A DNA stretch of 64,000 nt, from assembly GCF_004361915.1 (NCBI RefSeq), contig NZ_SNWP01000015.1:1-64000 (forward strand), written 5' to 3'. The notes beneath the pieces are model-generated. The model made no database searches. It was not told where the DNA came from and saw only the letters and a program-made list of their open reading frames with translations. The first letter of the stretch is position 1. Each line of letters starts with the position of its first letter. The position numbers were made by a program, and so were the translations under genes. Positions 56,653 through 64,000 of the stretch are shown here, one piece after another. The DNA is from Sediminibacterium goheungense. GTDB lineage: Bacteria; Bacteroidota; Bacteroidia; Chitinophagales; Chitinophagaceae.

Positions 56653-57573
56653 ATGAAACTCTCTACCAAACATCTCCTTGGTATTAAAGATCTCACACGA
56701 GATGATATTCAGTTAATTCTTACAACAGCTGCTCAATTTAAAGAGGTTTTACAGCGACCGGTAAAAAAAGTACCATCTCTGCGTGATGTAACCATCGTAA
56801 ACCTGTTTTACGAGAATTCCACCCGTACACGGATGTCCTTTGAACTGGCTGAGAGAAGACTTTCTGCTGATGTGCTCAATTTTGCAGCTACCACATCCTC
56901 TGCCGCCAAGGGTGAAACCCTGCTCGATACTGTAAACAATATCCTAAGTATGAAAGTGGATATGGTAGTAATGCGTCACAGTGCATCGGGTGCACCCCAT
57001 TTTCTGGCTAAACATATACCTGCCGCTATTGTAAATGCAGGGGATGGTATCAATGAACACCCAACACAGGCTTTACTGGATGCTTTTTCGATGAAGGAAA
57101 AACTGGGCAGACTGGAGGGATTGAAAGTAGCCATCATCGGAGATATTATGCACAGCAGGGTAGCATTGAGTAATATGTACCTCTTACGTAAAATGGGGGC
57201 AGAAATTACCATTGCCGGACCACCAACCCTGATTCCGAAATATATTGAAGAAGCCCTCGATGTACGGGTAGAATATAACCTCAAAAGAGCATTGCAGTGG
57301 TGCGATGTGGCCAATGTATTGCGTATACAACTGGAAAGACAGAACCAGCCTTTGTTCTCCTCGCTGAGAGAATATAACCTGGCCTATGGCATCAACAGAC
57401 GCTTACTGGAAAGCCTGGGTAAAGATATCGTAATTATGCACCCCGGACCCATCAACAGAGGCGTTGAATTAGATAGTGATGTTGCCGACGGACCATTCTC
57501 TATTGTACTGAACCAGGTAGAAAACGGGGTAGCGGTAAGGATGGCGGTGTTGTATCTGCTTGCGGGAGAATAG
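56653..57573 (+). CDS. pyrB: Aspartate carbamoyltransferase catalytic chain
   Basis: It makes carbamoyl aspartate in pyrimidine synthesis. Carbamoyl-phosphate motif STRTR (56-60), HPTQALLD (136-143), VAIIGDIMHSRVALSN and the aspartate loop MHPGPINRGVELDSDVAD are present; length 306 aa is normal for the catalytic chain. No pyrI regulatory chain is seen in the window. The pyrR gene upstream and the dihydroorotase-like gene 24 kb away may work with it. Confidence 0.96.
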   Translation: MKLSTKHLLGIKDLTRDDIQLILTTAAQFKEVLQRPVKKVPSLRDVTIVNLFYENSTRTRMSFELAERRLSADVLNFAATTSSAAKGETLLDTVNNILSMKVDMVVMRHSASGAPHFLAKHIPAAIVNAGDGINEHPTQALLDAFSMKEKLGRLEGLKVAIIGDIMHSRVALSNMYLLRKMGAEITIAGPPTLIPKYIEEALDVRVEYNLKRALQWCDVANVLRIQLERQNQPLFSSLREYNLAYGINRRLLESLGKDIVIMHPGPINRGVELDSDVADGPFSIVLNQVENGVAVRMAVLYLLAGE

Positions 57574-57672
57574 GGAACAGAGAAATATAAAACAGAGAAA
57601 TAAGGAATAAGAAAATAGAAGATGTTGAATAAACTTTCTAATTTCTTATTCCTTATTTCTTATTTCTCTGTT
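57574..57672. repeat. Inverted heptad array (AGAAATA/AGGAATA words) after pyrB
   Basis: After the pyrB TAG come GGAACAG and AGAAATA, then a second run AACAG-AGAAATA-AGGAATA-AGAAAAT (from 57591). The right arm (57642-57672) reads on the complement AACAG, AGAAATA, AGAAATA, AGGAATA, AGAAA. The right arm has one more word than the left. The words are the same as those between sigma and fecR, 20 kb away. Confidence 0.85.
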
Positions 57673-57706
57673 TTCTTCCTTTTCTTCGTAGTCACAAACC
57701 AATACC

Positions 57707-58174
57707 ATGCGCATCTGCTTATTTCCTGGCACATTCGATCCGGTTACATTAGGGCACATTGATATTATTAACAGGGCCCTGCCTTTATTCGATCAGATTT
57801 ATATTGGTATCGGTATCAATGCCGCCAAATCGCCTATGTTTAGTCCGGAACAAAGGATGGAATGGTTCAAAGAAATTTATCATGATGAGCCCAAGGTAAA
57901 AAGTGTGGTATATGAGGGGCTTACCATCAATTATTGTAAGGAGATTGGGGCGAAATTCATACTTCGGGGTATCCGTTACGTGAGTGATTTCGAATATGAA
58001 AAAACCATTGCTGATGCCAATCGAACACTGGATAAAAACATTGAAACCATCTTTCTTACCGGAGAGCCAAAATATACTTCTGTAGCTTCCACGATTGTGC
58101 GTGATATTTTACGTAACGGGGGAGATGCTTCTCCTTTCTTACCCGAGGCAGTAATTCGTTCCCTTCATAAATAA
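57707..58174 (+). CDS. coaD: Pantetheine-phosphate adenylyltransferase
   Basis: The fourth step of coenzyme A synthesis: transfer of AMP to 4'-phosphopantetheine. The nucleotidyltransferase motif PGTFDPVTLGH (H17), the substrate loop FILRGIRYVSDFEYE and the ISSS-like ASTIVRDIL are intact. Length 155 aa is normal. It is followed after seven bases by the thioesterase gene. Confidence 0.97.
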   Translation: MRICLFPGTFDPVTLGHIDIINRALPLFDQIYIGIGINAAKSPMFSPEQRMEWFKEIYHDEPKVKSVVYEGLTINYCKEIGAKFILRGIRYVSDFEYEKTIADANRTLDKNIETIFLTGEPKYTSVASTIVRDILRNGGDASPFLPEAVIRSLHK

Positions 58175-58181
58175 TGGAAAT

Positions 58182-58616
58182 ATGTCGTCGATCTGGTTTC
58201 AAAAAACGTTAAAGGTGGCCGATATTCAGCCCCTTGGTAAAAATACCATGGGTGAACATCTGGGTATGGTATTTACGGAACTGGGCGATGATTACCTGAA
58301 AGCCACCATGCCCGTTGATCATCGAACCAAACAGCCTTATGGTTTATTGCATGGCGGAGCCTCCGTGGCATTGGCCGAAACACTGGGTAGTGTGGGTGCT
58401 GCGCTCACAATTGATCCGCTGAAAGCCATTTGTGTAGGACAGGAAATTAATGCCAATCATTTACGGGGTGTGCGTGAAGGGTTGGTTACAGGTATTGCAA
58501 AACCTGTACATATAGGTGCCAGTTCCCAGGTATGGGAAATAAAAATTTATGATGGAAGAGAGAAACTGGTATGTATCAGCAGGCTAACCGTAGCCGTACT
58601 AAAAAATCGCTCATAA
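58182..58616 (+). CDS. PaaI/YdiI-type hotdog thioesterase
   Basis: A single hotdog domain of 144 aa with the motif PYGLLHGGASVALAETLGS, in which the Glu is the likely catalytic base, and VGQEINANHLRGVREG. The close family is that of DHNA-CoA thioesterase (MenI) of menaquinone synthesis, and phenylacetate-pathway PaaI. Bacteroidota use menaquinone, so MenI-like action is plausible, but the substrate is not shown. Co-transcribed with coaD. Confidence 0.88.
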   Translation: MSSIWFQKTLKVADIQPLGKNTMGEHLGMVFTELGDDYLKATMPVDHRTKQPYGLLHGGASVALAETLGSVGAALTIDPLKAICVGQEINANHLRGVREGLVTGIAKPVHIGASSQVWEIKIYDGREKLVCISRLTVAVLKNRS

Positions 58617-58629
58617 AAAAACAACGAAC

Positions 58630-58660
58630 TTCCTTATTTCTCTGTTCTTCCGTTTCCTAT
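58630..58660. repeat. Short AGAAATA-type heptad remnant
   Basis: TTCCTTATTTCTCTGTT matches the complement of the AACAG-AGAAATA-AGGAA words of the arrays after pyrB and after the PUL sigma gene. Only one arm is present, between convergent gene ends. Confidence 0.55.
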
Positions 58661-59286
58661 CCTAATTCTGTCATACATTGCTTCAACTCAGCCAGATAAT
58701 TACCATATAATTTCTTAAGGTACCATTTTGTGAAATAATACAGTACAACAGCCAGCACAATCATATATACACCGAGAAAAATAAGCACCTGCCATCTGGC
58801 AGAAAAATAGTGTAGCGCAAATTTGTCAACCTCAGGAATCGATATGGGCTCCATGCTGGAGAGAATGAGTGAGAATACAAAACAAACAGGCAGGATGGCC
58901 ATGGTAAACTGGAAATAACGTTTTACAAATTCTTCCAGCAATGCAACTACGGCCTGCAGATTGGCTTTAACAGGTTGTTGAGAATCGGTAAGCTTTTGGG
59001 TACGTTGGTACAGATAATATAGAATGAAAGTAAAGCCAAACATCAGTACGGTGAATACACCAAAGTATAAACGGATAGACCAGTAACTCGAAATCACCAC
59101 CACATACAACATGGCTGCTGAAAAAAGTATACAGAGTATCATTTCAATAATCAGGCTGCGTTTCAATTTGCTGATTACTGAATGGGTTTTCTTTTTCAAT
59201 AAAGCTGCTATATCAGCATCAGTCCGGCTGGCATGGTCTGTTGCCAGCTTTTGATTGAGTTGATATTTTAATTCATCAAGTTCCAT
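58657..59286 (-). CDS. Membrane protein, possible partner of the adjacent sigma factor
   Basis: A charged cytoplasmic N-terminus of about 45 residues (DELKYQLNQKLATDHAS, ALLKKKTHSVISKLKRS) is followed by four hydrophobic helices (about 46-66, 70-92, 128-148, 168-190). I do not recognise a family. It starts ten bases after an ECF sigma gene on the same strand, a position often taken by anti-sigma factors. A role as a membrane anti-sigma is therefore possible, but there is no zinc-binding or FecR motif. Confidence 0.75.
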   Translation of the reverse strand: MELDELKYQLNQKLATDHASRTDADIAALLKKKTHSVISKLKRSLIIEMILCILFSAAMLYVVVISSYWSIRLYFGVFTVLMFGFTFILYYLYQRTQKLTDSQQPVKANLQAVVALLEEFVKRYFQFTMAILPVCFVFSLILSSMEPISIPEVDKFALHYFSARWQVLIFLGVYMIVLAVVLYYFTKWYLKKLYGNYLAELKQCMTELG

Positions 59287-59296
59287 AACACTGCAT

Positions 59297-59797
59297 TTAT
59301 GCGGGGGTCATATATTTTTGTGTCGATTCCTTTAATTTAATTTTGATGCGGTTCATTTTCACCGCCACATTATTGGCGGTAATACCCATCATATCACCAA
59401 TGTCATTGTAGTTATAATCTTCGAGGTACAACATAACAATGGCTTTGTCGATTTTAGATAAATCGCCGATAGCTGCATACATGGCTTTAACCTGTTCTTC
59501 AATCGGATCATGTGTATCCTGATGGCCATAATCAGGCATTTGCGCTGAAGAATAGATCTCAGGTTTTTTCTTTTCTTTTCTGAAAAAAGTAATCGCTGTA
59601 TTCAGTGCTACCCGATACAGCCAGGTAGAAAATTTAGCATCGCCTCTGAAGCCAGCATAAGCTTTCCAGGCTTGCAGGGTAATTTCCTGAAACAGGTCTT
59701 CGCGATCCGCATGTGCATCCATATAAAGATTGCACACTTTGTGAATGATGCGTTGGTGTTCGTTTAATAATTGTATGAATTCCTTTTCAGAAGGCAT
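59297..59797 (-). CDS. ECF RNA polymerase sigma factor
   Basis: Region 2 (about 10-75: EHQRIIHKVCNLYMDAHADREDLFQEITLQAWKAY, FSTWLYRVALNTAITFFRK) and region 4 (about 110-160: LSKIDKAIVMLYLEDYNYNDIGDMMGI, NNVAVKMNRIKIKLKE) are clear; 166 aa. The target genes are unknown. It lies between a TraB/GumN protein gene (upstream, nine-base gap) and the membrane protein (downstream), so the three probably form one operon. Confidence 0.93.
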   Translation of the reverse strand: MPSEKEFIQLLNEHQRIIHKVCNLYMDAHADREDLFQEITLQAWKAYAGFRGDAKFSTWLYRVALNTAITFFRKEKKKPEIYSSAQMPDYGHQDTHDPIEEQVKAMYAAIGDLSKIDKAIVMLYLEDYNYNDIGDMMGITANNVAVKMNRIKIKLKESTQKYMTPA

Positions 59798-59806
59798 CTG
59801 GCTAAA

Positions 59807-60676
59807 TTAGTATAATACCGGCGTGAGTGTATATCCTTCTTTTTTCAATAAAGCAATCACGCCTTCTTTTCCGCCCAGGTGGCCGGCACCCACGGCAAAA
59901 AAGCTGGTTTTTTCAGCAATGGCTTTTTTTATAACCGGAATCCATCTTTTATTTCTGGTAACCAGTAAAGCTGTTTCAAAATCACCATCGCCTCCATTGT
60001 CTTTGATAAAACGATAGATCTTTTCTACATCATTCTGTTTGTAAACAGCAATCATTTTTGTCATCATCTGTTGAACACTATCGTATTTCAAAACCGTTTT
60101 TTTGAAAGACTGTACCTGAGAGTCGAGAGGCTGCGTATTAATGGCTGCTATCTGATCGTCCACCGTTTCCAATCCTAGTATGGGTAGTTTGTTCTTCTTT
60201 GCGATGTTTACAAATTCCGTTTCCGGCTGAATCCTGTCTGTACACTGAATAGAACTAATGGTTAACAGGCTCATCGGCATAAAGGGGCTGAACTGATTCA
60301 TCATTTGCAATGACATGCCCGTAATCCGTTGAAAACTGTCGCTTACAGATTTGAAATCTGTTTCACCCAATAGCTGTGAGAGACTGGTGCCCTGTAAACG
60401 CATTTTCGACATCAGGCTTAACTGCATACCCGGATCATCCATGTCGAGCTCGCCATAAAATTGTTCGGAAGATTTTATTTTTTCTTCCAATGCAGGAGAA
60501 ATGGAAAAATCTGATTTACACATAATATGGAAAGTGCCAAAAAGATAGGAGGGGTGTTTCAGACCCTTGCCGCTTATTTGCCACAAGAGTGAGCTGGTGG
60601 GCTTTTTCTGTGCTTCTGAAGTGGGTAGTATGAGGATGAAACCAACTAAACTATAGAGTATTTTTCTCAGCAACAT
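59807..60676 (-). CDS. TraB/GumN family protein, secreted
   Basis: A signal sequence (MLLRKILYSLVGFILILPTSEAQ) is followed by the TraB/GumN (PF01963) domain. The hallmark GxxH is at LFGTFHIMC, with ELDMDDPGMQLSLMSKM as acidic partner and the C-terminal FAVGAGHLGGKEGVIALLKKEGY. Distant similarity to Tiki metalloproteases suggests peptidase activity, but this is inference. The ATG is chosen to give the signal peptide; a longer frame extends upstream through a transcription terminator. Confidence 0.9.
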   Translation of the reverse strand: MLLRKILYSLVGFILILPTSEAQKKPTSSLLWQISGKGLKHPSYLFGTFHIMCKSDFSISPALEEKIKSSEQFYGELDMDDPGMQLSLMSKMRLQGTSLSQLLGETDFKSVSDSFQRITGMSLQMMNQFSPFMPMSLLTISSIQCTDRIQPETEFVNIAKKNKLPILGLETVDDQIAAINTQPLDSQVQSFKKTVLKYDSVQQMMTKMIAVYKQNDVEKIYRFIKDNGGDGDFETALLVTRNKRWIPVIKKAIAEKTSFFAVGAGHLGGKEGVIALLKKEGYTLTPVLY

Positions 60677-60721
60677 GAATGGCTTTTCTTTATATGTCGC
60701 AAACAAGTTAAAAATATTACG

Positions 60722-60752
60722 AAAAAAAGAGCCCCGTGTAGAAACACGGGGC
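60722..60752 (-). terminator. Terminator of hsp20
   Basis: A perfect GC-rich 9-bp stem (GCCCCGTGT / ACACGGGGC, loop AGAA) followed on the minus strand by CTC and seven T. It ends the hsp20 transcript. Confidence 0.93.
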
Positions 60753-60806
60753 GAAACCAAAACCAACTGCATGTGTGCCTGACGGCACATATATGAAAGT
60801 CTTTTA

Positions 60807-61235
60807 TTATAAAATACTGATCTCTTTGGGAGATACTTTAACTTCGTCTTTTTTGGGCAGGTACAGTTTCAATACGCCGTTTTCATAACGCGCCTGAATC
60901 TGATCAGCATTAATTTTTTCATCGAGTGTAAAGCTTCGTTTGAACGAACGGAAATTGAATTCCCTGCGGATGGTTTTATAATCCTTCTGCTCCGCTGTTT
61001 CTTTCTTTTCGTAACTGATGGTCAACAGGCCATTTTCAAGGTTTACCTTAAAGTCTTCCTTGTTTCTGCCCGGTGCATTCAGTTCCAGGTGATAACCTTC
61101 TGCCGTTTCGTGAATATTCACAGGAACAGTGGCATAAGCCAGGTTAGCATCTTTACCCCAGGTTGCAGGAAAGCTGTTGAAAATTTCATCAAACAAACTG
61201 TTGAAAGGAGCGGTGTTGTGTTTTACGAGTGTCAT
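60807..61235 (-). CDS. Small heat shock protein, Hsp20 family
   Basis: 142 aa with an alpha-crystallin domain (about 35-135): VPVNIHETAEGYHLELNAPGRNKEDFKVN, LLTISYEKKET, REFNFRSFKRSFTLDEKIN and the end motif ENGVLKLYLPKK. The C-terminal IxI-like EISIL would bind neighbouring subunits. It holds unfolded proteins during stress. It is a one-gene unit with a strong terminator. Confidence 0.95.
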   Translation of the reverse strand: MTLVKHNTAPFNSLFDEIFNSFPATWGKDANLAYATVPVNIHETAEGYHLELNAPGRNKEDFKVNLENGLLTISYEKKETAEQKDYKTIRREFNFRSFKRSFTLDEKINADQIQARYENGVLKLYLPKKDEVKVSPKEISIL

Positions 61236-61429
61236 ATGTATACTTTTTATTTTTTTGAATTGAATTCAGGTAGATATATTCAAATCCTATACCATGGCAA
61301 AAAAAGAGTTTTGTAAAAGTCAGTCTGACTTATAACTACTATTAAGCGGTGCCATAGTGTCAGTTTTTTTCGTATAGTGAAAGACATTATGGCTGTTATT
61401 TTAATGGTTAGTGTTACAACTTTTAATCC

Positions 61430-61437
61430 TAATTTTG
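61430..61437 (+). promoter_or_regulatory. Candidate -7 element of the bacilliredoxin gene
   Basis: TAATTTTG matches TAnnTTTG 26 bases before the chosen ATG. It argues that the longer upstream reading frame is not translated. Confidence 0.45.
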
Positions 61438-61463
61438 TGTTTTATCAAATTAAAAGCGCGTTT

Positions 61464-61880
61464 ATGTATCCAGCAGAGATTGTATTACCGATGAAAGCGG
61501 AGCTTACAGATAGTGGTTTTGAAGAGTTATTATCTGCCTCCGATGTTGACAATATGTTACAGCAAAAAGGTACCACATTGGTGGTGATAAATTCCGTATG
61601 TGGTTGTGCGGCAGGCACTTGCAGACCAGGTGTATTGATGGCGGTTCAGAATTCGACCAAGCGTCCCGATCACCTGAGCACCAGTTTTGCGGGTTTTGAT
61701 ATTGAAGCCGTAAACAAGGTTCGTGAACATTTATTGCCTTATCCGCCATCTTCGCCGGCGATTGCCCTGTTTAAAGACGGGCAACTGGTAAGTATGGTAG
61801 AGCGCCATCAGATCGAAGGTCGTCCGGCACAGGTAATTGCACAGCACCTGATTTCGGTTTTTGATGAGCATTGCAATTGA
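61464..61880 (+). CDS. Bacilliredoxin, BrxA/BrxB family
   Basis: 138 aa with the family CGC site: C46-G-C48 and C53 in NSVCGCAAGTCRPG. Bacilliredoxins remove bacillithiol from protein thiols; Bacteroidota often make bacillithiol, so this fits. The start MYPAEIVLPMKAEL is typical of the family, and a -7 promoter element lies inside the longer upstream frame. One-gene unit with its own terminator. Confidence 0.93.
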   Translation: MYPAEIVLPMKAELTDSGFEELLSASDVDNMLQQKGTTLVVINSVCGCAAGTCRPGVLMAVQNSTKRPDHLSTSFAGFDIEAVNKVREHLLPYPPSSPAIALFKDGQLVSMVERHQIEGRPAQVIAQHLISVFDEHCN

Positions 61881-61919
61881 TTTTACCTTAGTTTTGTTCA
61901 AGGATGGGTTAGTAAGTAC

Positions 61920-61945
61920 GGCTCCACTGTGGTGGAGCCTTTTTT
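61920..61945 (+). terminator. Terminator of the bacilliredoxin gene
   Basis: An 8-bp stem GGCTCCAC/GTGGAGCC with a TGTG loop is followed by TTTTTT. Confidence 0.92.
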
Positions 61946-62033
61946 GTTCCATTAAGAACGCAAAACAGTTTCATAATTTCTGACTATCATTGCATCTGTC
62001 TTTTTTTATGAATGACTTTTAGAAGATCTGTTT

Positions 62034-63191
62034 ATGTATCCTAATCTGTATTACGCTTTTAAAGACATTTTCGGGGTTGAACTGGAAGGACTAAAACTGG
62101 TGAACAGTTTTGGTTTTTTTGTGGCTCTTTCTTTTATACTTTCTGCCTGGGTTCTGACACTTGAGCTGAAAAGAAAACAAAACCTCGGCCAGTTTACCTA
62201 TACAGAAGAAAAGATCATGGTGGGAGCTACCGCCTCTATCAGCGAATTGCTCATCAATTTTCTGTTGGGTTTTGTATTCGGCTTTAAGATACTGGGTGCT
62301 TTTGTAATTGATTCCGCGTTAAATGATCCGCAATCTTTTATTCTCTCAACTAATGGCAGCTGGCCCTTCGGAATACTGGTGGGTATTGTGTTTGCAGGTC
62401 TGAAGTGGTGGGAAAAGAATAAACAGAAATTGGCAAAACCAGAAGAAAGAGTGATACGGATTTGGCCGCACGATAGGGTAGGAGATATTGTTTTATATGC
62501 AGCTTTGTTTGGTTTTCTGGGCGCAAAGATTTTTCATAACCTCGAAAATTGGAATGAGTTTGCAAAAGATCCGATTGGGGCGCTTATATCTTTCAGCGGA
62601 CTGACTTTTTATGGTGGATTGATTTGTGCAGGTGCGGCAATTATTTATTACGCACGGAAAAGAAAAATATCTGTCATTCATCTCGCCGATGCCATGGCGC
62701 CTACTATGATGTTTGCCTATGCTTTTGGTAGAATCGGCTGCCAGGTTAGCGGCGATGGTGACTGGGGTATTCCCAATCTGAATCCCAAACCTTTCAGTTG
62801 GATGCCTGATTGGCTATGGGCCTATAACTACCCACACAATGTGATTGGTGAAGGTAAGCTCATCACGGGATGTGAAGGCCCCTATTGTAATGAGCTGATT
62901 CCTGCAGTATATCCTACACCTTTGTATGAAATCATAGCCTGTTTCCTGCTTTTTACAGTATTATGGATCTATCGTAAAAAGCTAAAAGTAGCCGGACAAC
63001 TCTCTGGACTTTACCTGATCCTGAATGGCCTGGAACGCTTTTTTATTGAAAAAATCCGCGTAAACACAAAGTATGAGGCTCTGCCATTCCAGCCCACACA
63101 GGCCGAGCTTATCTCTTTTGTAATGATTGTAACAGGTATTGTGCTGATGGTTAAAGCAAAAGACTGGTTCGGAAAATCCCAGATAAACTAA
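62034..63191 (+). CDS. lgt: Prolipoprotein diacylglyceryl transferase
   Basis: An integral membrane enzyme (about seven helices) that adds diacylglycerol to lipobox Cys of prelipoproteins, such as the SusD and LamG proteins above. The conserved Arg lies in AYAFGRIGCQVSGDGDWG, which is the Bacteroidota form of the Lgt signature, and the YGGL motif (FYGGLICAG) stands for HGGL. The C-terminal ERFFIEKIRVN is typical. 385 aa, longer than the E. coli enzyme, as usual for the phylum. Confidence 0.94.
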   Translation: MYPNLYYAFKDIFGVELEGLKLVNSFGFFVALSFILSAWVLTLELKRKQNLGQFTYTEEKIMVGATASISELLINFLLGFVFGFKILGAFVIDSALNDPQSFILSTNGSWPFGILVGIVFAGLKWWEKNKQKLAKPEERVIRIWPHDRVGDIVLYAALFGFLGAKIFHNLENWNEFAKDPIGALISFSGLTFYGGLICAGAAIIYYARKRKISVIHLADAMAPTMMFAYAFGRIGCQVSGDGDWGIPNLNPKPFSWMPDWLWAYNYPHNVIGEGKLITGCEGPYCNELIPAVYPTPLYEIIACFLLFTVLWIYRKKLKVAGQLSGLYLILNGLERFFIEKIRVNTKYEALPFQPTQAELISFVMIVTGIVLMVKAKDWFGKSQIN

Positions 63192-63196
63192 AGGTA

Positions 63197-63238
63197 AGCA
63201 GTAAGCTACAAGCTTCAAGCTATGCGCTGCGAGCAATA
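63197..63238 (+). repeat. Heptad array AGCnnnn after lgt
   Basis: AGCAGTA, AGCTACA, AGCTTCA, AGCTATG, CGCTGCG and AGCAATA follow a period of seven, starting five bases after the lgt TAA. No inverted arm of the same words was found. Confidence 0.8.
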
Positions 63239-63244
63239 TAATTC

Positions 63245-63295
63245 AGCCAGCTAAATATCTAATAAATTGATTAACAATTAGATATGTAGCTGGCT
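63245..63295 (+). terminator. Hairpin downstream of lgt
   Basis: A 19-bp stem with one mismatch (AGCCAGCTAAATATCTAAT with its near complement at 63277-63295) around a 13-base loop, with a pyrimidine-rich 3' side. Likely the lgt terminator. Confidence 0.75.
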
Positions 63296-63337
63296 TCTCC
63301 TTTCTTAGCTTTCTCTTCACGCCACTTTCTCATTTCA

Positions 63338-63358
63338 TATTCCTTATTCCTTATTTCA
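63338..63358 (+). repeat. Short heptad array TATTCCT
   Basis: TATTCCT, TATTCCT and TATTTCA in tandem. On the complement these are AGGAATA words, as in the arrays after sigma and after pyrB. It is isolated, without a partner arm. Confidence 0.65.
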
Positions 63359-63404
63359 GATTCCCCCCTTTCCCGCTCATCCTTGTTTAGCACCGTTCAT
63401 TATA

Positions 63405-63439
63405 AAACTATGTACTATGCAAAACATAGTACATAGTTT
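63405..63439. promoter_or_regulatory. Perfect 15-bp inverted repeat operator candidate
   Basis: AAACTATGTACTATG, the spacer CAAAA, then the exact complement. The ATGT...ACAT ends resemble sites of PadR-type repressors (inference). It lies 47 bases before the ATG of the TonB-dependent protein and overlaps a near -7 element (TAGTTTCG). It could also be a hairpin, but no T run suited to a terminator follows. Confidence 0.65.
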
Positions 63440-63486
63440 CGTTCTGTAATTAGCAAACACAAGAACTAAAATATTAAAGCTTTACT

Positions 63487-64000
63487 ATGAGAAATTGGAG
63501 AAACATACTGGCGGCAATCGGATTGGTTACCGTATCGGTAGCAGCTCAGGCACAGACTGCAAAAATCAATGGTGCTGTAACGGGAACACAAAAACCGGTT
63601 GAAGCGGCTTCAGTAGGCGTTCTACGCGCCAAAGATTCAGCCATCGTTAAAATGGCTGTAACGGATAAAACCGGTCAGTTCGAAGTAGAAAAACTGGCTG
63701 CTGGCAAATACCTGGTCTTAATTCAGTCGGTTGGCTACAATAAATACTATAGTCCTGTATTTGATCTGGCCAATGGTCAGTCTTATACTATTCAACCCAT
63801 CACCCTTACCAATATTTCAAAGGAACTGGAAGGGGTAGTGGTAACATCGAAAAAGCCGATGATTGAGCAGAAATTAGACAGAACCATTATCAATGTAGAT
63901 GCATCACCTACCAATGCGGGTGCAACTGTACTGGAAGTGTTGGAAAAATCACCAGGGATTTCAGTAGATAAAGATGGCAATATCAGTTTAAAAGGAAAAC
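63487..64000 (+). CDS. TonB-dependent outer-membrane protein, 3' end outside window
   Basis: The frame is open to the end of the window (171 codons). It starts with a signal peptide (MRNWRNILAAIGLVTVSVAAQAQ), then a carboxypeptidase-regulatory-like beta sandwich (about 25-110: AKINGAVTGTQKPVEAASVGVL, GKYLVLIQSVGYNKYY). A plug-domain start follows: LEGVVVTSKKPMIEQKLDRT and ATVLEVLEKSPGISVDKDGNISLKG. This is the layout of the outer membrane beta-barrel family (OMP_b-brl_3) of TonB-linked receptors. The ligand is not known. The palindrome upstream suggests local control. Confidence 0.92.
   Translation, partial: MRNWRNILAAIGLVTVSVAAQAQTAKINGAVTGTQKPVEAASVGVLRAKDSAIVKMAVTDKTGQFEVEKLAAGKYLVLIQSVGYNKYYSPVFDLANGQSYTIQPITLTNISKELEGVVVTSKKPMIEQKLDRTIINVDASPTNAGATVLEVLEKSPGISVDKDGNISLKGK

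Noticed and set aside
60677..60790. Upstream extension of the TraB/GumN protein
   Set aside because: It would pass through the hsp20 terminator hairpin and place the signal peptide internally.

Overview
The window is chromosomal DNA of a member of the Bacteroidota, most likely the family Chitinophagaceae (inferred). Signs of this are type IX secretion (T9SS) sorting domains of types A and B, a PorP/SprF protein, a PorE-like OmpA protein, a SusC/SusD locus run by an ECF sigma/FecR pair, many DUF families typical of the phylum (DUF4199, DUF1599, BT_3928, DUF721), and promoters with the Bacteroidota -7 element TAnnTTTG instead of a sigma70 -10 box. Base composition is moderate and even; I see no phage, transposase or plasmid genes.

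Layout. 1-19226: surface adhesin region. It holds the 3' end of a repeat-built T9SS type A protein, a 4086-residue type B adhesin, and a PorP/SprF gene and a PorE-like gene in the same orientation, which looks like an adhesin plus outer-membrane partner operon. 19414-27358: a hybrid-membrane histidine kinase, a GlmU-like sugar nucleotidyltransferase, tpiA, a KirBac potassium channel (with a decayed duplicate of its 3' end), lepA and a secreted protein of unknown function. 27411-32482 (minus strand): a probable operon with two heptose-type sugar genes (gmhB-like, gmhA), two glycosyltransferases, a DUF4199 protein and a dihydroorotase-like protein that has lost most of its catalytic residues. 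32594-32670: tRNA-Pro(GGG). 33075-47320: carbohydrate use, with a GH127/GH146 enzyme, then sigma - fecR - susC - susD - LamG lipoprotein - GH144 enzyme - esterase, which I read as a polysaccharide utilisation locus (PUL), perhaps for beta-1,2-glucan. 47521-58616: housekeeping genes (ndk, nrnA, FKBP isomerase, folP, DUF1599, DoxX-like, ABC permease, DUF721, recF, pyrR, an S23-type four-helix-bundle gene, pyrB, coaD, thioesterase). 58657-63191: membrane protein, second ECF sigma, TraB/GumN protein, hsp20, bacilliredoxin and lgt. 63487-64000: the 5' end of a TonB-dependent outer-membrane protein behind a perfect 15-bp inverted repeat.

The most unusual thing is in the spaces between genes. At about nine places the intergenic DNA is built from degenerate words with a strict period of seven bases (TGAGTAG, TTGACCA, ATGGCAG, AGGAATA, CAAGnnn, AGCnnnn). 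They are usually arranged as two inverted arms, and many start exactly at, or within a few bases of, a stop codon. Two of them, on either side of the DUF721 gene, share a conserved 68-69 base core with a small hairpin. Another pair brackets the four-helix-bundle gene that sits between pyrR and pyrB. I know of heptanucleotide repeats in filamentous cyanobacteria, but not of this stop-codon-anchored inverted form; this is the best candidate here for an undescribed system.
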